Shown here in pieces: positions 6,847 to 13,981 of a DNA stretch of 21,203 nucleotides. The translations under genes were made by a program, and so were the position numbers. Position 1 is the first letter of the stretch. Each line of letters opens with the position of its first letter. Under the pieces are notes generated by a model, which was not told the DNA's origin, made no database searches, and was given only the letters and a program-made list of their open reading frames with translations. This DNA comes from an uncultured Oscillospiraceae bacterium (GTDB taxonomy: Bacteria; Bacillota; Clostridia; Oscillospirales; Oscillospiraceae). The stretch spans positions 1-21,203 of the forward strand of contig CAJTOE010000022.1 of NCBI GenBank assembly GCA_910577805.1. The letters are read 5' to 3'.

Positions 6847-7712
6847 TCTGCAATCTCTGTCCCCGCCGGTGCGGCGCGGTACGCACAGAAGCCCAGGGCG
6901 AGGGCCGCTGCGGAATGCCGGCGCTTCCAGTGGCGGCGCGGGCCGGCCTCCACCACTGGGAGGAGCCTCCCATCTCCGGGACGCGCGGGTCCGGGACCAT
7001 CTTTTTTTCGGGCTGTTCTCTGGGGTGCGTGTTCTGTCAAAACGAGGAGATCAGCCACAAAAACTACGGCAAGGTTTTGGGGGAGGAGACGCTGTGGGCC
7101 ATCATGGACCGGCTCGTCGGCCAGGGTGCGCATAACATCAATCTGGTCAACCCCACCCACTTTGCCCACATCGTCCAAAAGCTGCCCCCGCTCCCGGTCC
7201 CGGTGGTGTGGAACTCCGGGGGCTACGACCGGGTGGAGACTCTGCGGACCCTGGAGGGCAAAATTTCTGTCTATCTGCCGGATTTGAAGTACCTGGACCC
7301 CCGCCCGGCCCAGCGCTACTCCGACGCGCCGGACTACCCGGAAATTGCAAAAACCGCCATCCGGGAGATGGTCCGTCAGACCGGCCCCTGTGTCCTGGAC
7401 AAAAACGGTCTGTTGGTCCGGGGGACTATCCTCCGCCATCTGCTCCTGCCAGGACAGCTGGAGGGGGCAAAGCAGGTGATGGACTGGGTCGCAGGCGAAT
7501 TTCCCCCCAAAACGGTGCTGTTTTCCCTTATGGGCCAGTACACTCCCTGGGGACGGGCGGACCAGTTCCCCGAAATCAACCGGAAGCTGCGCCGGGGAGA
7601 GCTTCGGGCCGCCCAGTCGTACATGGACAACCTGGGTCTGGAGGGCTTTACCCAGGACCTGGAGAGCGCCCAGCGGGCGTTCACACCGGATTTTGATTTG
7701 ACAGGCTTATGA
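6843..7712 (+). CDS. Radical SAM protein, PflX / pyruvate formate-lyase activase-like
   Basis: A 289-residue protein of the PflX-type family (COG1313). It opens with a cysteine cluster CNLCPRRCG, then the radical SAM motif C58-SLG-C62-VF-C65 for the 4Fe-4S cluster, then INLVNPTHF and a conserved YDRVETLR / DLKYLD region. It resembles glycyl-radical enzyme activases, but the family's substrate is not established; no glycyl-radical enzyme gene is in the window. The frame runs upstream to 6699 inside mutY, but the ATG at 6843 overlaps the mutY stop (ATGA) and places the conserved CNLCPRRC at the N terminus, so it is the start. It forms an operon with mutY. Confidence 0.87.
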   Translation: MICNLCPRRCGAVRTEAQGEGRCGMPALPVAARAGLHHWEEPPISGTRGSGTIFFSGCSLGCVFCQNEEISHKNYGKVLGEETLWAIMDRLVGQGAHNINLVNPTHFAHIVQKLPPLPVPVVWNSGGYDRVETLRTLEGKISVYLPDLKYLDPRPAQRYSDAPDYPEIAKTAIREMVRQTGPCVLDKNGLLVRGTILRHLLLPGQLEGAKQVMDWVAGEFPPKTVLFSLMGQYTPWGRADQFPEINRKLRRGELRAAQSYMDNLGLEGFTQDLESAQRAFTPDFDLTGL

Positions 7713-7750
7713 AAATGGCGGACGCCGGAGCGTCCGCCATCTTTTCTTTT
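7713..7750. terminator. Bidirectional intrinsic terminator
   Basis: A perfect 11-bp stem, ATGGCGGACGC (7715-7725) with GCGTCCGCCAT (7730-7740), loop CGGA, followed by CTTTTCTTTT on the + strand. On the - strand the stem is followed by TTTT. It serves both the mutY operon and the converging EF-G-like gene, whose stop codon lies at 7749-7751. Confidence 0.93.
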
Positions 7751-9821
7751 ATTCTTCCGCCATTGCTTTGGCTTCTTCGATGGCCTTCTGCTGGGCGGCA
7801 GGGGGGCAGTCCTCGTAGCGGATGAAGTGGAAGGTGAAGGAACCGCGGGACTGGGTCATCGCCCGCAGGTCGATGGCGTAGGTGGTCATCTCCGCCATGG
7901 GCACCTCGGCCTCCACGATCTGCTCGCCGTTGTCGGTGGGGTTCATGCCCATGACACGGCCCCGGCGCTTGTTCAAATCGCCGATCACGTCGCCCATGTA
8001 GCTGTCCGGGATGGTGACCTTCAGTTCACCGATTGGCTCCAGGAGCACGGGGCTGGCCTCAGGCAGAGCGGCCTTGTACGCCAGCTGCGCGGCGGTCTTG
8101 AAGGCGATTTCCGAGGAGTCCACCGGATGGTAGCTTCCGTCGTACAGCACGGCCTTCAGGTTCACCACAGGGTAGCCCGCCAGCACGCCATGCACGCAGG
8201 CCTCCCGTAAGCCCTTTTCTACCGCCGGGAAAAAGTTCTTCGGCACGGAGCCGCCGAACACTTCCTCGGCAAAGACCATCTCTTCGGCATCGGGGTTCGG
8301 CTCAAAGCGGATCCACACGTCGCCGAACTGGCCGGAGCCGCCGGTCTGCTTCTTATGACGGCCCTGCTTCTGGACGGTCTTGCGGATTTTTTCACGATAG
8401 GCCACGCGGGGCTCCTTCAATGTGGCCTCCACGTTGAAGCGGGATTTCAGCTTGGCTACCAGCACATCGATCTGGATGTCGCCCGCGCCGGTCACCACCA
8501 TCTGGTGGGTCTCGCCGTTATTGACCAGGGTAAAGGACGGGTCCTCCTCGTTGAGGCGGTTCAGGCCGGCGGCAATCTTGTCCTCCTGGCCGCGGGTCTT
8601 GGGCAGGATGGCTACGGAGTAGCAGGGTTCGGCGAAGGGGATGGGGGCCAGGGTGACCACCTTACGGTTGTCGCACAGGGTATCGCCGGTCTTGACCTTA
8701 TCCATCTTGCCGATGGCGCCGATATCGCCGCAGGACAGTTCTTTGACCTCCTCGGCCTTCTTGCCGCGCATCACGTACAGACGGCCCAGCTTCTCGGTGG
8801 AGCCGGTGCGGGCGTTCACCAGAGTCAGGTCGGAGGTGATCGCGCCGGACAGGACTTTGATGAAGGAGTACTTGCCGTACTGGTCGGCCATGGTCTTAAA
8901 GACCAGCGCGCAGGGCACGCCGCCGGGAGAGACCGCGAACTCCTCCTTGACGCCGTCCGCGTTGACGCCCTTGCGCAGGTTGCCCTCCGTGGGGTTGGGG
9001 AGCAGGTCCACGATATGGTCCATCAGCATCAGGGAACCCAGCAGGTTGATGGCGGAGCCGCACACCACCGGGAACAGGGACAGCTCCCGCACGCCCTGGC
9101 GCAGGCCCTGGATCATTTCCACATAGGTAAAATCCTCGCCGGAGAAGAATTTGTCCATGAACTCCTCGCTGGTCTCGGCCACGGACTCCTTCAGCGCGTC
9201 GTTGAACTCGGTGATGACGTCCTCCTTGCCCTCCGGCACGTCGATCTCCACCCGCTTGCCGTTCTGCATCTCGAAGGCACGCTTATTCAGTACGTCGATG
9301 ATGCCGGTGACCCGCTTGTTCTCGTCCCAGATGGGGATGACCAGGGGGGCGATCTTGTTGCCGAAGCGCTCCCGGAGCGCGTCGAAGGTAGCGTTATAGT
9401 CGGAGTTCTCCTCGTCGGTTTTGGAGATGTAGAGGAACCGGGGCATATCCCGCTCCTCGCAGTATTTCCAGGCCTTCTCCAGGCCCACGGAGATACCGTC
9501 CTTGGCGGAGCAGACGATGATGGCCGCGTCCGCCACCTGAAGGGCCTCCATCACCTCGCCGGCGAAGTCGAAGCCGCCGGGGCAGTCCAGGACATTGATC
9601 TTGGTGCCCTTGTACTCCAGGGGGGCGACTGCCATAGAGATGGAGATCTGACGGCGGACCTCCTCAGGGTCGAAATCGCAGGTGGTGTTTCCATCTGCGG
9701 ACCGGCCCATACGGTCGATTGCACCGGTCATATACAACAGGCTCTCCGCCAGGGCGGTTTTGCCGCTGCCGCCATGGCCCAGCAGACAGACGTTGCGAAT
9801 GTTTTGCACAGAATAGCTCAT
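7749..9821 (-). CDS. Elongation factor G-like GTPase (EF-G paralogue)
   Basis: A 690-residue translational GTPase with the EF-G domain order. The G domain has P-loop GHGGSGKT (15-22), DCPG (79-82) and SKTD (133-136). The switch I region reads RRQISISMA in place of the canonical RGITI, and DCPG and SKTD replace DTPG and NKxD; such deviations mark the EF-G-like paralogue group rather than the main fusA. The EFG-C block SYMGDVIGDLNKRRGRV lies near residue 620. It probably acts at the ribosome, but the exact step is not known for this group. I chose the ATG at 9821. A GTG at 9833 lies directly against AAGGAG (9834-9839) and cannot use it; the spacing to the ATG is about 12 bases. It is the last gene of the block after rluD and has its own promoter. 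Confidence 0.9.
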   Translation of the reverse strand: MSYSVQNIRNVCLLGHGGSGKTALAESLLYMTGAIDRMGRSADGNTTCDFDPEEVRRQISISMAVAPLEYKGTKINVLDCPGGFDFAGEVMEALQVADAAIIVCSAKDGISVGLEKAWKYCEERDMPRFLYISKTDEENSDYNATFDALRERFGNKIAPLVIPIWDENKRVTGIIDVLNKRAFEMQNGKRVEIDVPEGKEDVITEFNDALKESVAETSEEFMDKFFSGEDFTYVEMIQGLRQGVRELSLFPVVCGSAINLLGSLMLMDHIVDLLPNPTEGNLRKGVNADGVKEEFAVSPGGVPCALVFKTMADQYGKYSFIKVLSGAITSDLTLVNARTGSTEKLGRLYVMRGKKAEEVKELSCGDIGAIGKMDKVKTGDTLCDNRKVVTLAPIPFAEPCYSVAILPKTRGQEDKIAAGLNRLNEEDPSFTLVNNGETHQMVVTGAGDIQIDVLVAKLKSRFNVEATLKEPRVAYREKIRKTVQKQGRHKKQTGGSGQFGDVWIRFEPNPDAEEMVFAEEVFGGSVPKNFFPAVEKGLREACVHGVLAGYPVVNLKAVLYDGSYHPVDSSEIAFKTAAQLAYKAALPEASPVLLEPIGELKVTIPDSYMGDVIGDLNKRRGRVMGMNPTDNGEQIVEAEVPMAEMTTYAIDLRAMTQSRGSFTFHFIRYEDCPPAAQQKAIEEAKAMAEE

Positions 9822-9875
9822 GATCGTTTCCACTCCTTATATGTTGGGATAGCGCGGGTGAATTAGCTATTGGCT

Positions 9876-9904
9876 ATTATACCTCAAAATCCAAGGGATG
9901 ACAA
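9876..9904 (-). promoter_or_regulatory. Sigma-A type promoter of the EF-G-like gene
   Basis: On the - strand TTGTCA (9899-9904), 17-base spacer, TATAAT (9876-9881). The -35 box sits one base past the rluD stop codon, and the predicted 5' UTR is about 48 bases. No terminator separates rluD from this gene, so read-through and local initiation could both contribute. Confidence 0.8.
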
Positions 9905-9905
9905 C

Positions 9906-10826
9906 CTAAATTTTTTGCAATTTCGCAATTTCCATCTCTTTCTGGACGAAATACTCCGGCAGAGGGCACTCCAGCTCCACCAGCGCCCCGGTGGAGGGGT
10001 GGCGGAACCGCAGCCGCCGGGCATGGAGGCACTGTCCCGCCAGACCGGGGACCGGCTTTTTGGCTCCGTAGACCGTGTCCCCCAGCAGGGGGTGGCCGAT
10101 GGAGGCCAGGTGGACCCGTATCTGGTGGGTGCGGCCCGTCTCCAGGCGGCATTCGATGTGGGTGAAGCCGGGGTAACGAACCAGCACAGTGTAGTGGGTG
10201 ACCGCCGCCCGGCCCCGCTGGCGGTCCACCGCCATTTTTTTCCGGTCCGTGGGGTGGCGGCCGATGGGGGCGGAGATCGTCCCCTGGTCCTCCCGCAGCC
10301 CCCCGACGGCAATGGCCTCGTAGACCCGCGCCAGGGAGTGATCCTGGAGCTGCTCCGCCAGGGCCAGATGGGCCTGGTCGTGCTTGGCGGCGATCAGCAG
10401 GCCGCTGGTGTCCCGGTCGATCCGGTGGACGATGCCTGGGCGCAGCTCCCCGTTGATGCCGGACAGGGAATCCCCGCAGTGGAAGAGCAGGGCGTTGACC
10501 AGGGTACCGTCCGGGTGGCCGGGGGCCGGGTGGACCACCAACCCCACCGGCTTGTTGACCACGATCACGTCTGCGTCCTCGTAGATAATATCCAGGGGGA
10601 TATTCTGGGGCTTCAGGTCCAGGACCGGCTCCGGGTCGGGGATTTCTACCAAAAACTGGTCCCCCGCTGCGGTCAGATAGCTTTTCTTCACCCGCTTTCC
10701 GTTGACCGTCACCGCCCCTGTCTCCAGCAGGCGCTGGGCGGCGGAACGGGTCAGCCCGGAAATGCAGCGGGGGAGCAGGGCATCCGCCCGCTCCCCTGAC
10801 TGGTCAGCCGTTATGATCTGTTTCAT
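9906..10826 (-). CDS. RluD-family 23S rRNA pseudouridine synthase
   Basis: A 306-residue protein with an N-terminal S4 RNA-binding domain (about residues 12-60, including RLLETGAVTVNGK) and an RluA/RluD catalytic domain. Seen: VVNKPVGLVVHP, then the catalytic motif H134-R-I-D137-RDTSGLL with D137 as the expected nucleophile, then LETGRTHQIRVH and GHPLLGDTVYG. The family isomerises uridines in helix 69 or related sites of 23S rRNA; the exact positions cannot be read from sequence. The frame extends to 10868, but the ATG at 10826 has GGAGG seven bases upstream. This start lies 23 bases inside the 3' end of lspA. lspA next to an rluD/ylyB-type gene is a conserved Firmicutes arrangement. Confidence 0.92.
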   Translation of the reverse strand: MKQIITADQSGERADALLPRCISGLTRSAAQRLLETGAVTVNGKRVKKSYLTAAGDQFLVEIPDPEPVLDLKPQNIPLDIIYEDADVIVVNKPVGLVVHPAPGHPDGTLVNALLFHCGDSLSGINGELRPGIVHRIDRDTSGLLIAAKHDQAHLALAEQLQDHSLARVYEAIAVGGLREDQGTISAPIGRHPTDRKKMAVDRQRGRAAVTHYTVLVRYPGFTHIECRLETGRTHQIRVHLASIGHPLLGDTVYGAKKPVPGLAGQCLHARRLRFRHPSTGALVELECPLPEYFVQKEMEIAKLQKI

Positions 10827-11283
10827 GCAGTTCCTCCAGCTTGGACGTGAACAGCACGTAGTAGGCAAAGGCGGCGAAGCCCCCCACTACAATGCAGATA
10901 TCCGCTACGTTGAATACGGCAAAATCCATAAACAGCACATTGAACATGTCTACCACATAGCCCCGGAACGCCCGGTCGATCAGGTTCCCCACCGCTCCCG
11001 CCAGCAGCAGAGTGACCGTCAGACGGCCCAGAGGCTTTTGGAATGGAATGCCCTTCCACAGGCACCAGCCCAGCAGTACGGACATAACCAGAGAAATTCC
11101 CGCCAGAATCCAGGTATGCTCCGAGAAGATGGAGAAGGCCGCGCCGGTATTCCGTACGTAAGTCAGATCCACGAGATAGGGCAGAAACGGCACATGCTCC
11201 CCCACGGGGATATGGGTCATTACCTGGAGCTTTACGAATTGATCCAGGGCCACCAGGGCGGCGGCTAAGAGAAAATAGAGCAT
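10804..11283 (-). CDS. lspA: Lipoprotein signal peptidase (signal peptidase II)
   Basis: A 159-residue integral membrane aspartic protease that removes signal peptides from prolipoproteins. Four hydrophobic segments are visible (about 1-20, 58-76, 88-104, 126-145). The active-site blocks are NTGAAFS (45-51), GNLIDR followed by VVDMF with D112, and VFNVADIC with D128, the two catalytic aspartates. The RBS AAAGGAG lies eight bases before the ATG. Its 3' end overlaps rluD by 23 bases, so the two are translated from one mRNA. Confidence 0.96.
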   Translation of the reverse strand: MLYFLLAAALVALDQFVKLQVMTHIPVGEHVPFLPYLVDLTYVRNTGAAFSIFSEHTWILAGISLVMSVLLGWCLWKGIPFQKPLGRLTVTLLLAGAVGNLIDRAFRGYVVDMFNVLFMDFAVFNVADICIVVGGFAAFAYYVLFTSKLEELHETDHNG

Positions 11284-11314
11284 TTCAACGGCTCCTTTGT
11301 CAGTGTTTGCCGCT

Positions 11315-11343
11315 ATTGTATCATTTTTTTACCGGAAGCGCAA
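11315..11343 (-). promoter_or_regulatory. Likely promoter of lspA-rluD
   Basis: On the - strand TTGCGC (11338-11343), 17-base spacer, TACAAT (11315-11320), 32 bases before the lspA start codon. The -35 box and spacer lie within the end of queT. Confidence 0.6.
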
Positions 11344-11812
11344 GCCGGTCCAGCGCGGACAGCAGAGGGATGCCCAGGCCATAGCACACCACAAGCTCCC
11401 CGATCCCCACGCTCAGGGCGTTCAGGGCGTAGGCGGTCCAGAAGCCCGCGCCGAAGCCCACCTCGGCGTAAGCGATGGTCGCGCCCACCAGAATGGCGTT
11501 GCACAGCACCGGGGGCAGGGGGGCCAGATAGCGGCTTGGCATCCGCATGGTGAGCAGGCAGGCCAGCAGCGTGGCTCCGGAGCCGACTACCATATCCAGC
11601 AGGCCGTAGGGAGAGAGCAGGTTGGCCAGCAGACAGCCGATGAACAGGCCCGGCGCGGCGGCAGGGCACACAAAGGGCAGGACGGTGAGGGCCTCCGCCA
11701 GGCGGAACTGCACTGGGCCGTACTGCGGGATGGGCAGGAGCATGGTCAGGGCTGCGTAGACTGCGGCCAGCACGGCGGCCAGGGTCAGGTCACGGGTGGA
11801 AAATTTGGACAT
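11321..11812 (-). CDS. queT: QueT family transporter (ECF S component for a queuosine precursor)
   Basis: A 163-residue membrane protein of the QueT / COG4708 family, the substrate-binding subunit of an energy-coupling factor transporter thought to import preQ1 or another queuosine precursor. Five to six hydrophobic segments are visible, with the family-typical block FRLAEALTVLPF (36-47) and GLFIGCLLANLLSPYGLLDMVVG. The frame continues upstream without function; the ATG at 11812 is right because GGAGG lies seven bases before it and the protein then has the family length. The ECF ATPase and T component are not in this window and may be shared modules elsewhere. It is preceded by a structured leader and followed closely by lspA. 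Confidence 0.9.
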   Translation of the reverse strand: MSKFSTRDLTLAAVLAAVYAALTMLLPIPQYGPVQFRLAEALTVLPFVCPAAAPGLFIGCLLANLLSPYGLLDMVVGSGATLLACLLTMRMPSRYLAPLPPVLCNAILVGATIAYAEVGFGAGFWTAYALNALSVGIGELVVCYGLGIPLLSALDRLALPVKK

Positions 11813-11926
11813 AAAAAAACCTCCATTTTCTTTTTTAGAGAACGGCGGGTCACAAAAGCGGCCCCCGAACGAACGCACCAGGGTGGGCTGGTACGCTTGG
11901 ACGAGATGTGGGAACTCGTCAGGGGG
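11813..11926 (-). promoter_or_regulatory. Structured queT leader, candidate preQ1 riboswitch
   Basis: The predicted - strand RNA folds as a three-way junction. CCCCC (11922-11926) pairs with GGGGG (11862-11866) and encloses two hairpins. The first is GACGAG/CUCGUC (11915-11920 with 11900-11905, nine-base loop). The second is a 9-10 bp hairpin between 11888-11898 and about 11872-11881, with loop CCCACC. An A-rich tail and GGAGG (11820-11824) follow before the start codon. queT genes are known preQ1 riboswitch targets, and class III preQ1 riboswitches occur in Faecalibacterium and relatives, so a preQ1 sensor acting on translation fits. I could not match the class I or II consensus by eye, so the class is open. 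Confidence 0.5.
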
Positions 11927-11927
11927 T

Positions 11928-11956
11928 ATCTTATCATAAATGCGGGGGCTTGTCCA
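11928..11956 (-). promoter_or_regulatory. Promoter of the queT leader
   Basis: On the - strand TGGACA (11951-11956), 17-base spacer, TAAGAT (11928-11933). The start would be near 11921, at the first base-paired segment of the leader. Confidence 0.65.
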
Positions 11957-12007
11957 GGAAAATGTGGAGGGCTGCTCCATGTCAAAAATCACAGACGATT
12001 TCAGCAC

Positions 12008-12040
12008 AAAAAAGGCGGTCCGCAAACCGGACCGCCTTTT
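12008..12040 (-). terminator. Intrinsic terminator of the Cys-rich protein gene
   Basis: A perfect nine-bp stem GGCGGTCCG (12014-12022) / CGGACCGCC (12028-12036), loop CAAAC, with T6 on the - strand and A/T flanks on both sides. It begins three bases after the stop codon and insulates the gene from the queT promoter. Confidence 0.93.
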
Positions 12041-12042
12041 CC

Positions 12043-12945
12043 TCAGCTCCTGCAATTATTGTTATTGCAGCCGTTGCTGCTGCCGCACCCACTGGTGTTA
12101 CAGTTATTGCTGCAGCCGTTATTGCACGAACAGCCGCAGTTGCTGCCCGCCAGACTGTTCGGCGGGAAAAATTCGTCCACCGGGAAGTCCACGTGACGGA
12201 ACATATCGCAGGGGTCCTCCTGGCAGATGTCCCCGCAGGCGCAGGTGCATTCCTTCTGGGGCAGGCAGTAGTCGTACACCGGAATCAGAAGCTGGGTGTC
12301 CCGCTCCAGACGGATGATGGAGAACTGTCCCAGGCTGACGTACAGCCGCCGGGTATCGCAGCCCAGCAGCAGCTCCTCCGGGAAGCAGGCCGCTACCGCC
12401 AAGGGGATGTCGCAGCAGCACTCGCAGGGGCCGCAGTCGCACACGTCCACCAGCTTCATCCCCAAAATCAGCGGGTCCACCGACTCCACCACCGCCTGGG
12501 GCACACTGGTGGCCGGCAGGTTCTGTACGTCGGGACCGTTGGGGTTGTACTGGGACGAAAATACCTTTGCGCTGGACTCGCTGCCGTACAGGATGGCCCG
12601 CTTGTCAAAGACTGCCAGGCCGTAGACCTCCACCGGGCGGACCGCGCCGATGAACGCGTCTGCGGTGATCCGGTAGTAGTACCGGACGTCCACGGTATAA
12701 AAGCCCTTGTTGAACGTGATAGGCTCCACGTCGATGTAGGCGGTGAGCAGCTCGGCGCTGCCGCCGCGGACGGACTGCGCACGCTCCACGATCTCCTGGG
12801 AGCTGCGGGTGAGGTACACGCGTAAATCTTCAATGCAGTCCTTATCCTTGCACGAATCGAAAATCTTTTTGGTGTGTATGCACACGGCCTCCTGGAAGCT
12901 GTTGCAGCTCCCGCTGACCGGACCGGGTGTGACCCTTTCAGGCAT
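12043..12945 (-). CDS. Hypothetical Cys-rich protein with Asn/Cys/Gly/Ser-rich tail
   Basis: A 300-residue protein I do not recognise by name. Residues about 1-165 look like a folded domain with beta-rich text (FYTVDVRYYYRITADAF). A cysteine cluster near residue 172 (CDCGPCECCCD) is followed by a second beta-rich part and another cluster (CTCACGDIC). The last 30 or so residues are almost only N, C, G and S. There is no signal peptide or membrane segment. The start at 12945 has AGGAGGG eight bases upstream; the longer frame to 13032 lacks an RBS. The Cys clusters and low-complexity tail resemble spore coat or exosporium proteins of Clostridia, but that is inference only. Metal binding is an alternative. 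Confidence 0.8.
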   Translation of the reverse strand: MPERVTPGPVSGSCNSFQEAVCIHTKKIFDSCKDKDCIEDLRVYLTRSSQEIVERAQSVRGGSAELLTAYIDVEPITFNKGFYTVDVRYYYRITADAFIGAVRPVEVYGLAVFDKRAILYGSESSAKVFSSQYNPNGPDVQNLPATSVPQAVVESVDPLILGMKLVDVCDCGPCECCCDIPLAVAACFPEELLLGCDTRRLYVSLGQFSIIRLERDTQLLIPVYDYCLPQKECTCACGDICQEDPCDMFRHVDFPVDEFFPPNSLAGSNCGCSCNNGCSNNCNTSGCGSSNGCNNNNCRS

Positions 12946-12972
12946 AATGGATTCCCTCCTATGTTGGTTCAT

Positions 12973-12990
12973 GGAACGGCGGACCGTTCC
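12973..12990. repeat. Short inverted repeat in the divergent intergenic region
   Basis: GGAACGG (12973-12979), loop CGGA, CCGTTCC (12984-12990): a perfect seven-bp palindrome about 28 bases before the Cys-rich protein start. It could be an operator or an mRNA hairpin. The rest of 12946-13118 holds the two start regions and the promoter of the DUF4364 gene. Confidence 0.5.
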
Positions 12991-13045
12991 GGGTAGGTTT
13001 TCGCTACACACCATACTATGCTTGCGCCGCAATTTGGTGACCCCC

Positions 13046-13074
13046 TTGCTCTTCCCGCCGGTTCATTGTATAAT
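13046..13074 (+). promoter_or_regulatory. Promoter of the DUF4364 gene
   Basis: TTGCTC (13046-13051), 17-base spacer, TATAAT (13069-13074). It lies 45 bases before the start codon. Confidence 0.75.
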
Positions 13075-13118
13075 AGACCGATACCACACCTATTTTACGT
13101 CTACACAGGAGGTCCGCT

Positions 13119-13640
13119 ATGCCAAGAATCGGTTTTATCCAAAACGATCTCGACCTGAAAATGATGATCCTATACCTGATGGACCGGGTCGCCGCGCCCA
13201 TTTCCTTCTTGCAGCTGCTGGACCTTGCCATGTGCGACTCCGGCGTGGACTATTTCTCTCTCTCCCAGGCCGTGGGCCATATGGTGGAGACGGAGCATCT
13301 GTCCCTGGAAGAGGGCCGCTACGCCATTACGGAAAAGGGCCGGCGCAACAGCAAGATCTGTGAGGACAGCCTGCCCTTTTCGGTCCGGCGGCGGTGCGAC
13401 GCGAATCTATCCGCCCTCAACCAGACCCTCCGGCGGCAGGAGCAGGTGCAGTCCGACATCCTGCCGAACCAGGACGGCTCGTGCATGGTGCGGCTGTTCC
13501 TGGCCGACGGGGGCGGGGTGCTGATGGAGGCCAAGCTCTACGCCCCGACCCAGGAAATGGGAGAAAAAATGGCCCAGCGCTACCAGCAGGAGCCGGAAAG
13601 GCTGTATCAGCTTATCGCCGGTTTTTTGAATGAGGACTGA
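13119..13640 (+). CDS. DUF4364 family protein, probable winged-helix regulator
   Basis: A 173-residue cytoplasmic protein matching what I know of DUF4364, a Clostridia family. Residues about 8-85 have a winged-helix-like layout: DLDLKMMILYLMDRV, a second helix, FSLSQAVGHMVETEHL as the likely recognition region, and the wing GRYAITEKGRRN. The C-terminal half (about 95-173) is mixed alpha/beta and unassigned. DNA binding is inferred and no target is known. AGGAGG lies six bases before the ATG and a clear promoter is upstream. It is transcribed alone, divergent from the Cys-rich gene, and ends in a terminator. Confidence 0.82.
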   Translation: MPRIGFIQNDLDLKMMILYLMDRVAAPISFLQLLDLAMCDSGVDYFSLSQAVGHMVETEHLSLEEGRYAITEKGRRNSKICEDSLPFSVRRRCDANLSALNQTLRRQEQVQSDILPNQDGSCMVRLFLADGGGVLMEAKLYAPTQEMGEKMAQRYQQEPERLYQLIAGFLNED

Positions 13641-13652
13641 GGTTTTGCAGCA

Positions 13653-13690
13653 TTCCGTCCGCCGGATTATGGCGGGCGGAAATTTTTTTA
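13653..13690 (+). terminator. Intrinsic terminator of the DUF4364 gene
   Basis: TTCCGTCCGCC (13653-13663) pairs with GGCGGGCGGAA (13671-13681) with one G-U pair, loop GGATTAT, followed by T7. It is strong and 13 bases past the stop codon. Confidence 0.9.
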
Positions 13691-13705
13691 TCTTTTTTCC
13701 ACGTT

Positions 13706-13748
13706 AGGTGTACGCAAACGTACACCTTTTGCCGGTTTTCCGGCATTT
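13706..13748. repeat. Two further tandem hairpins after the terminator
   Basis: The first is AGGTGTACG (13706-13714), loop CAAA, CGTACACCT (13719-13727) followed by TTT. The second is TGCCGG (13730-13735), loop TTTT, CCGGCA (13740-13745) followed by TTT. Each is terminator-like. With 13653-13690 they form three hairpins in a row between DUF4364 and the palindromic repeat. Confidence 0.7.
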
Positions 13749-13784
13749 ATGCGGGGGTGCGCATGAGTCTTCACCCTTTTCCCC

Positions 13785-13942
13785 CCCTCATCCGTCACCG
13801 CCTGCGGCGGTGCCACCTTCCCCCGCCAGGGGGGAAGGCTTTTCACAGCGTCTATCGAGACTGCTGTGCAGTCATGCAAGTGCCAGTGTCTGTGCCTTCC
13901 CCCTCACGGGGGGAGGCACGGCGAAGCCGTGACGGATGAGGG
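13785..13942. repeat. Composite palindromic repeat (copy 2)
   Basis: The outer arms CCCTCATCCGTCA (13785-13797) and TGACGGATGAGGG (13930-13942) are the same arms as in copy 1. Next to each arm is a small GC hairpin (CACCGCC-TGC-GGCGGTG on the left, CGGC-GAA-GCCG on the right) and then a C-run/G-run hairpin (CCTTCCCCC-GCCA-GGGGGGAAGG on the left, a GTGA-type loop on the complementary strand on the right). A spacer of about 55 bases lies between and itself contains the imperfect hairpin CACAGC...GCTGTG. No gene is supported between 13641 and 13981; this stretch holds the terminators and this repeat. Confidence 0.85.
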
Positions 13943-13981
13943 TGCCCCCACATCTCACTATATTTCAAGGAGGAACACAAC

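Noticed and set aside
8355..9866. A 503-codon open frame antisense to the EF-G-like gene
   Set aside because: The opposite strand encodes an obvious translational GTPase over the whole length. The antisense text is Gly/His/Asp/Val-rich with no domain, as expected for GC-rich codon bias.
12946..13032. N-terminal extension of the Cys-rich protein to 13032
   Set aside because: No RBS at 13032, and a strong AGGAGGG sits eight bases before the ATG at 12945. The extension overlaps the intergenic palindrome and looks non-coding.
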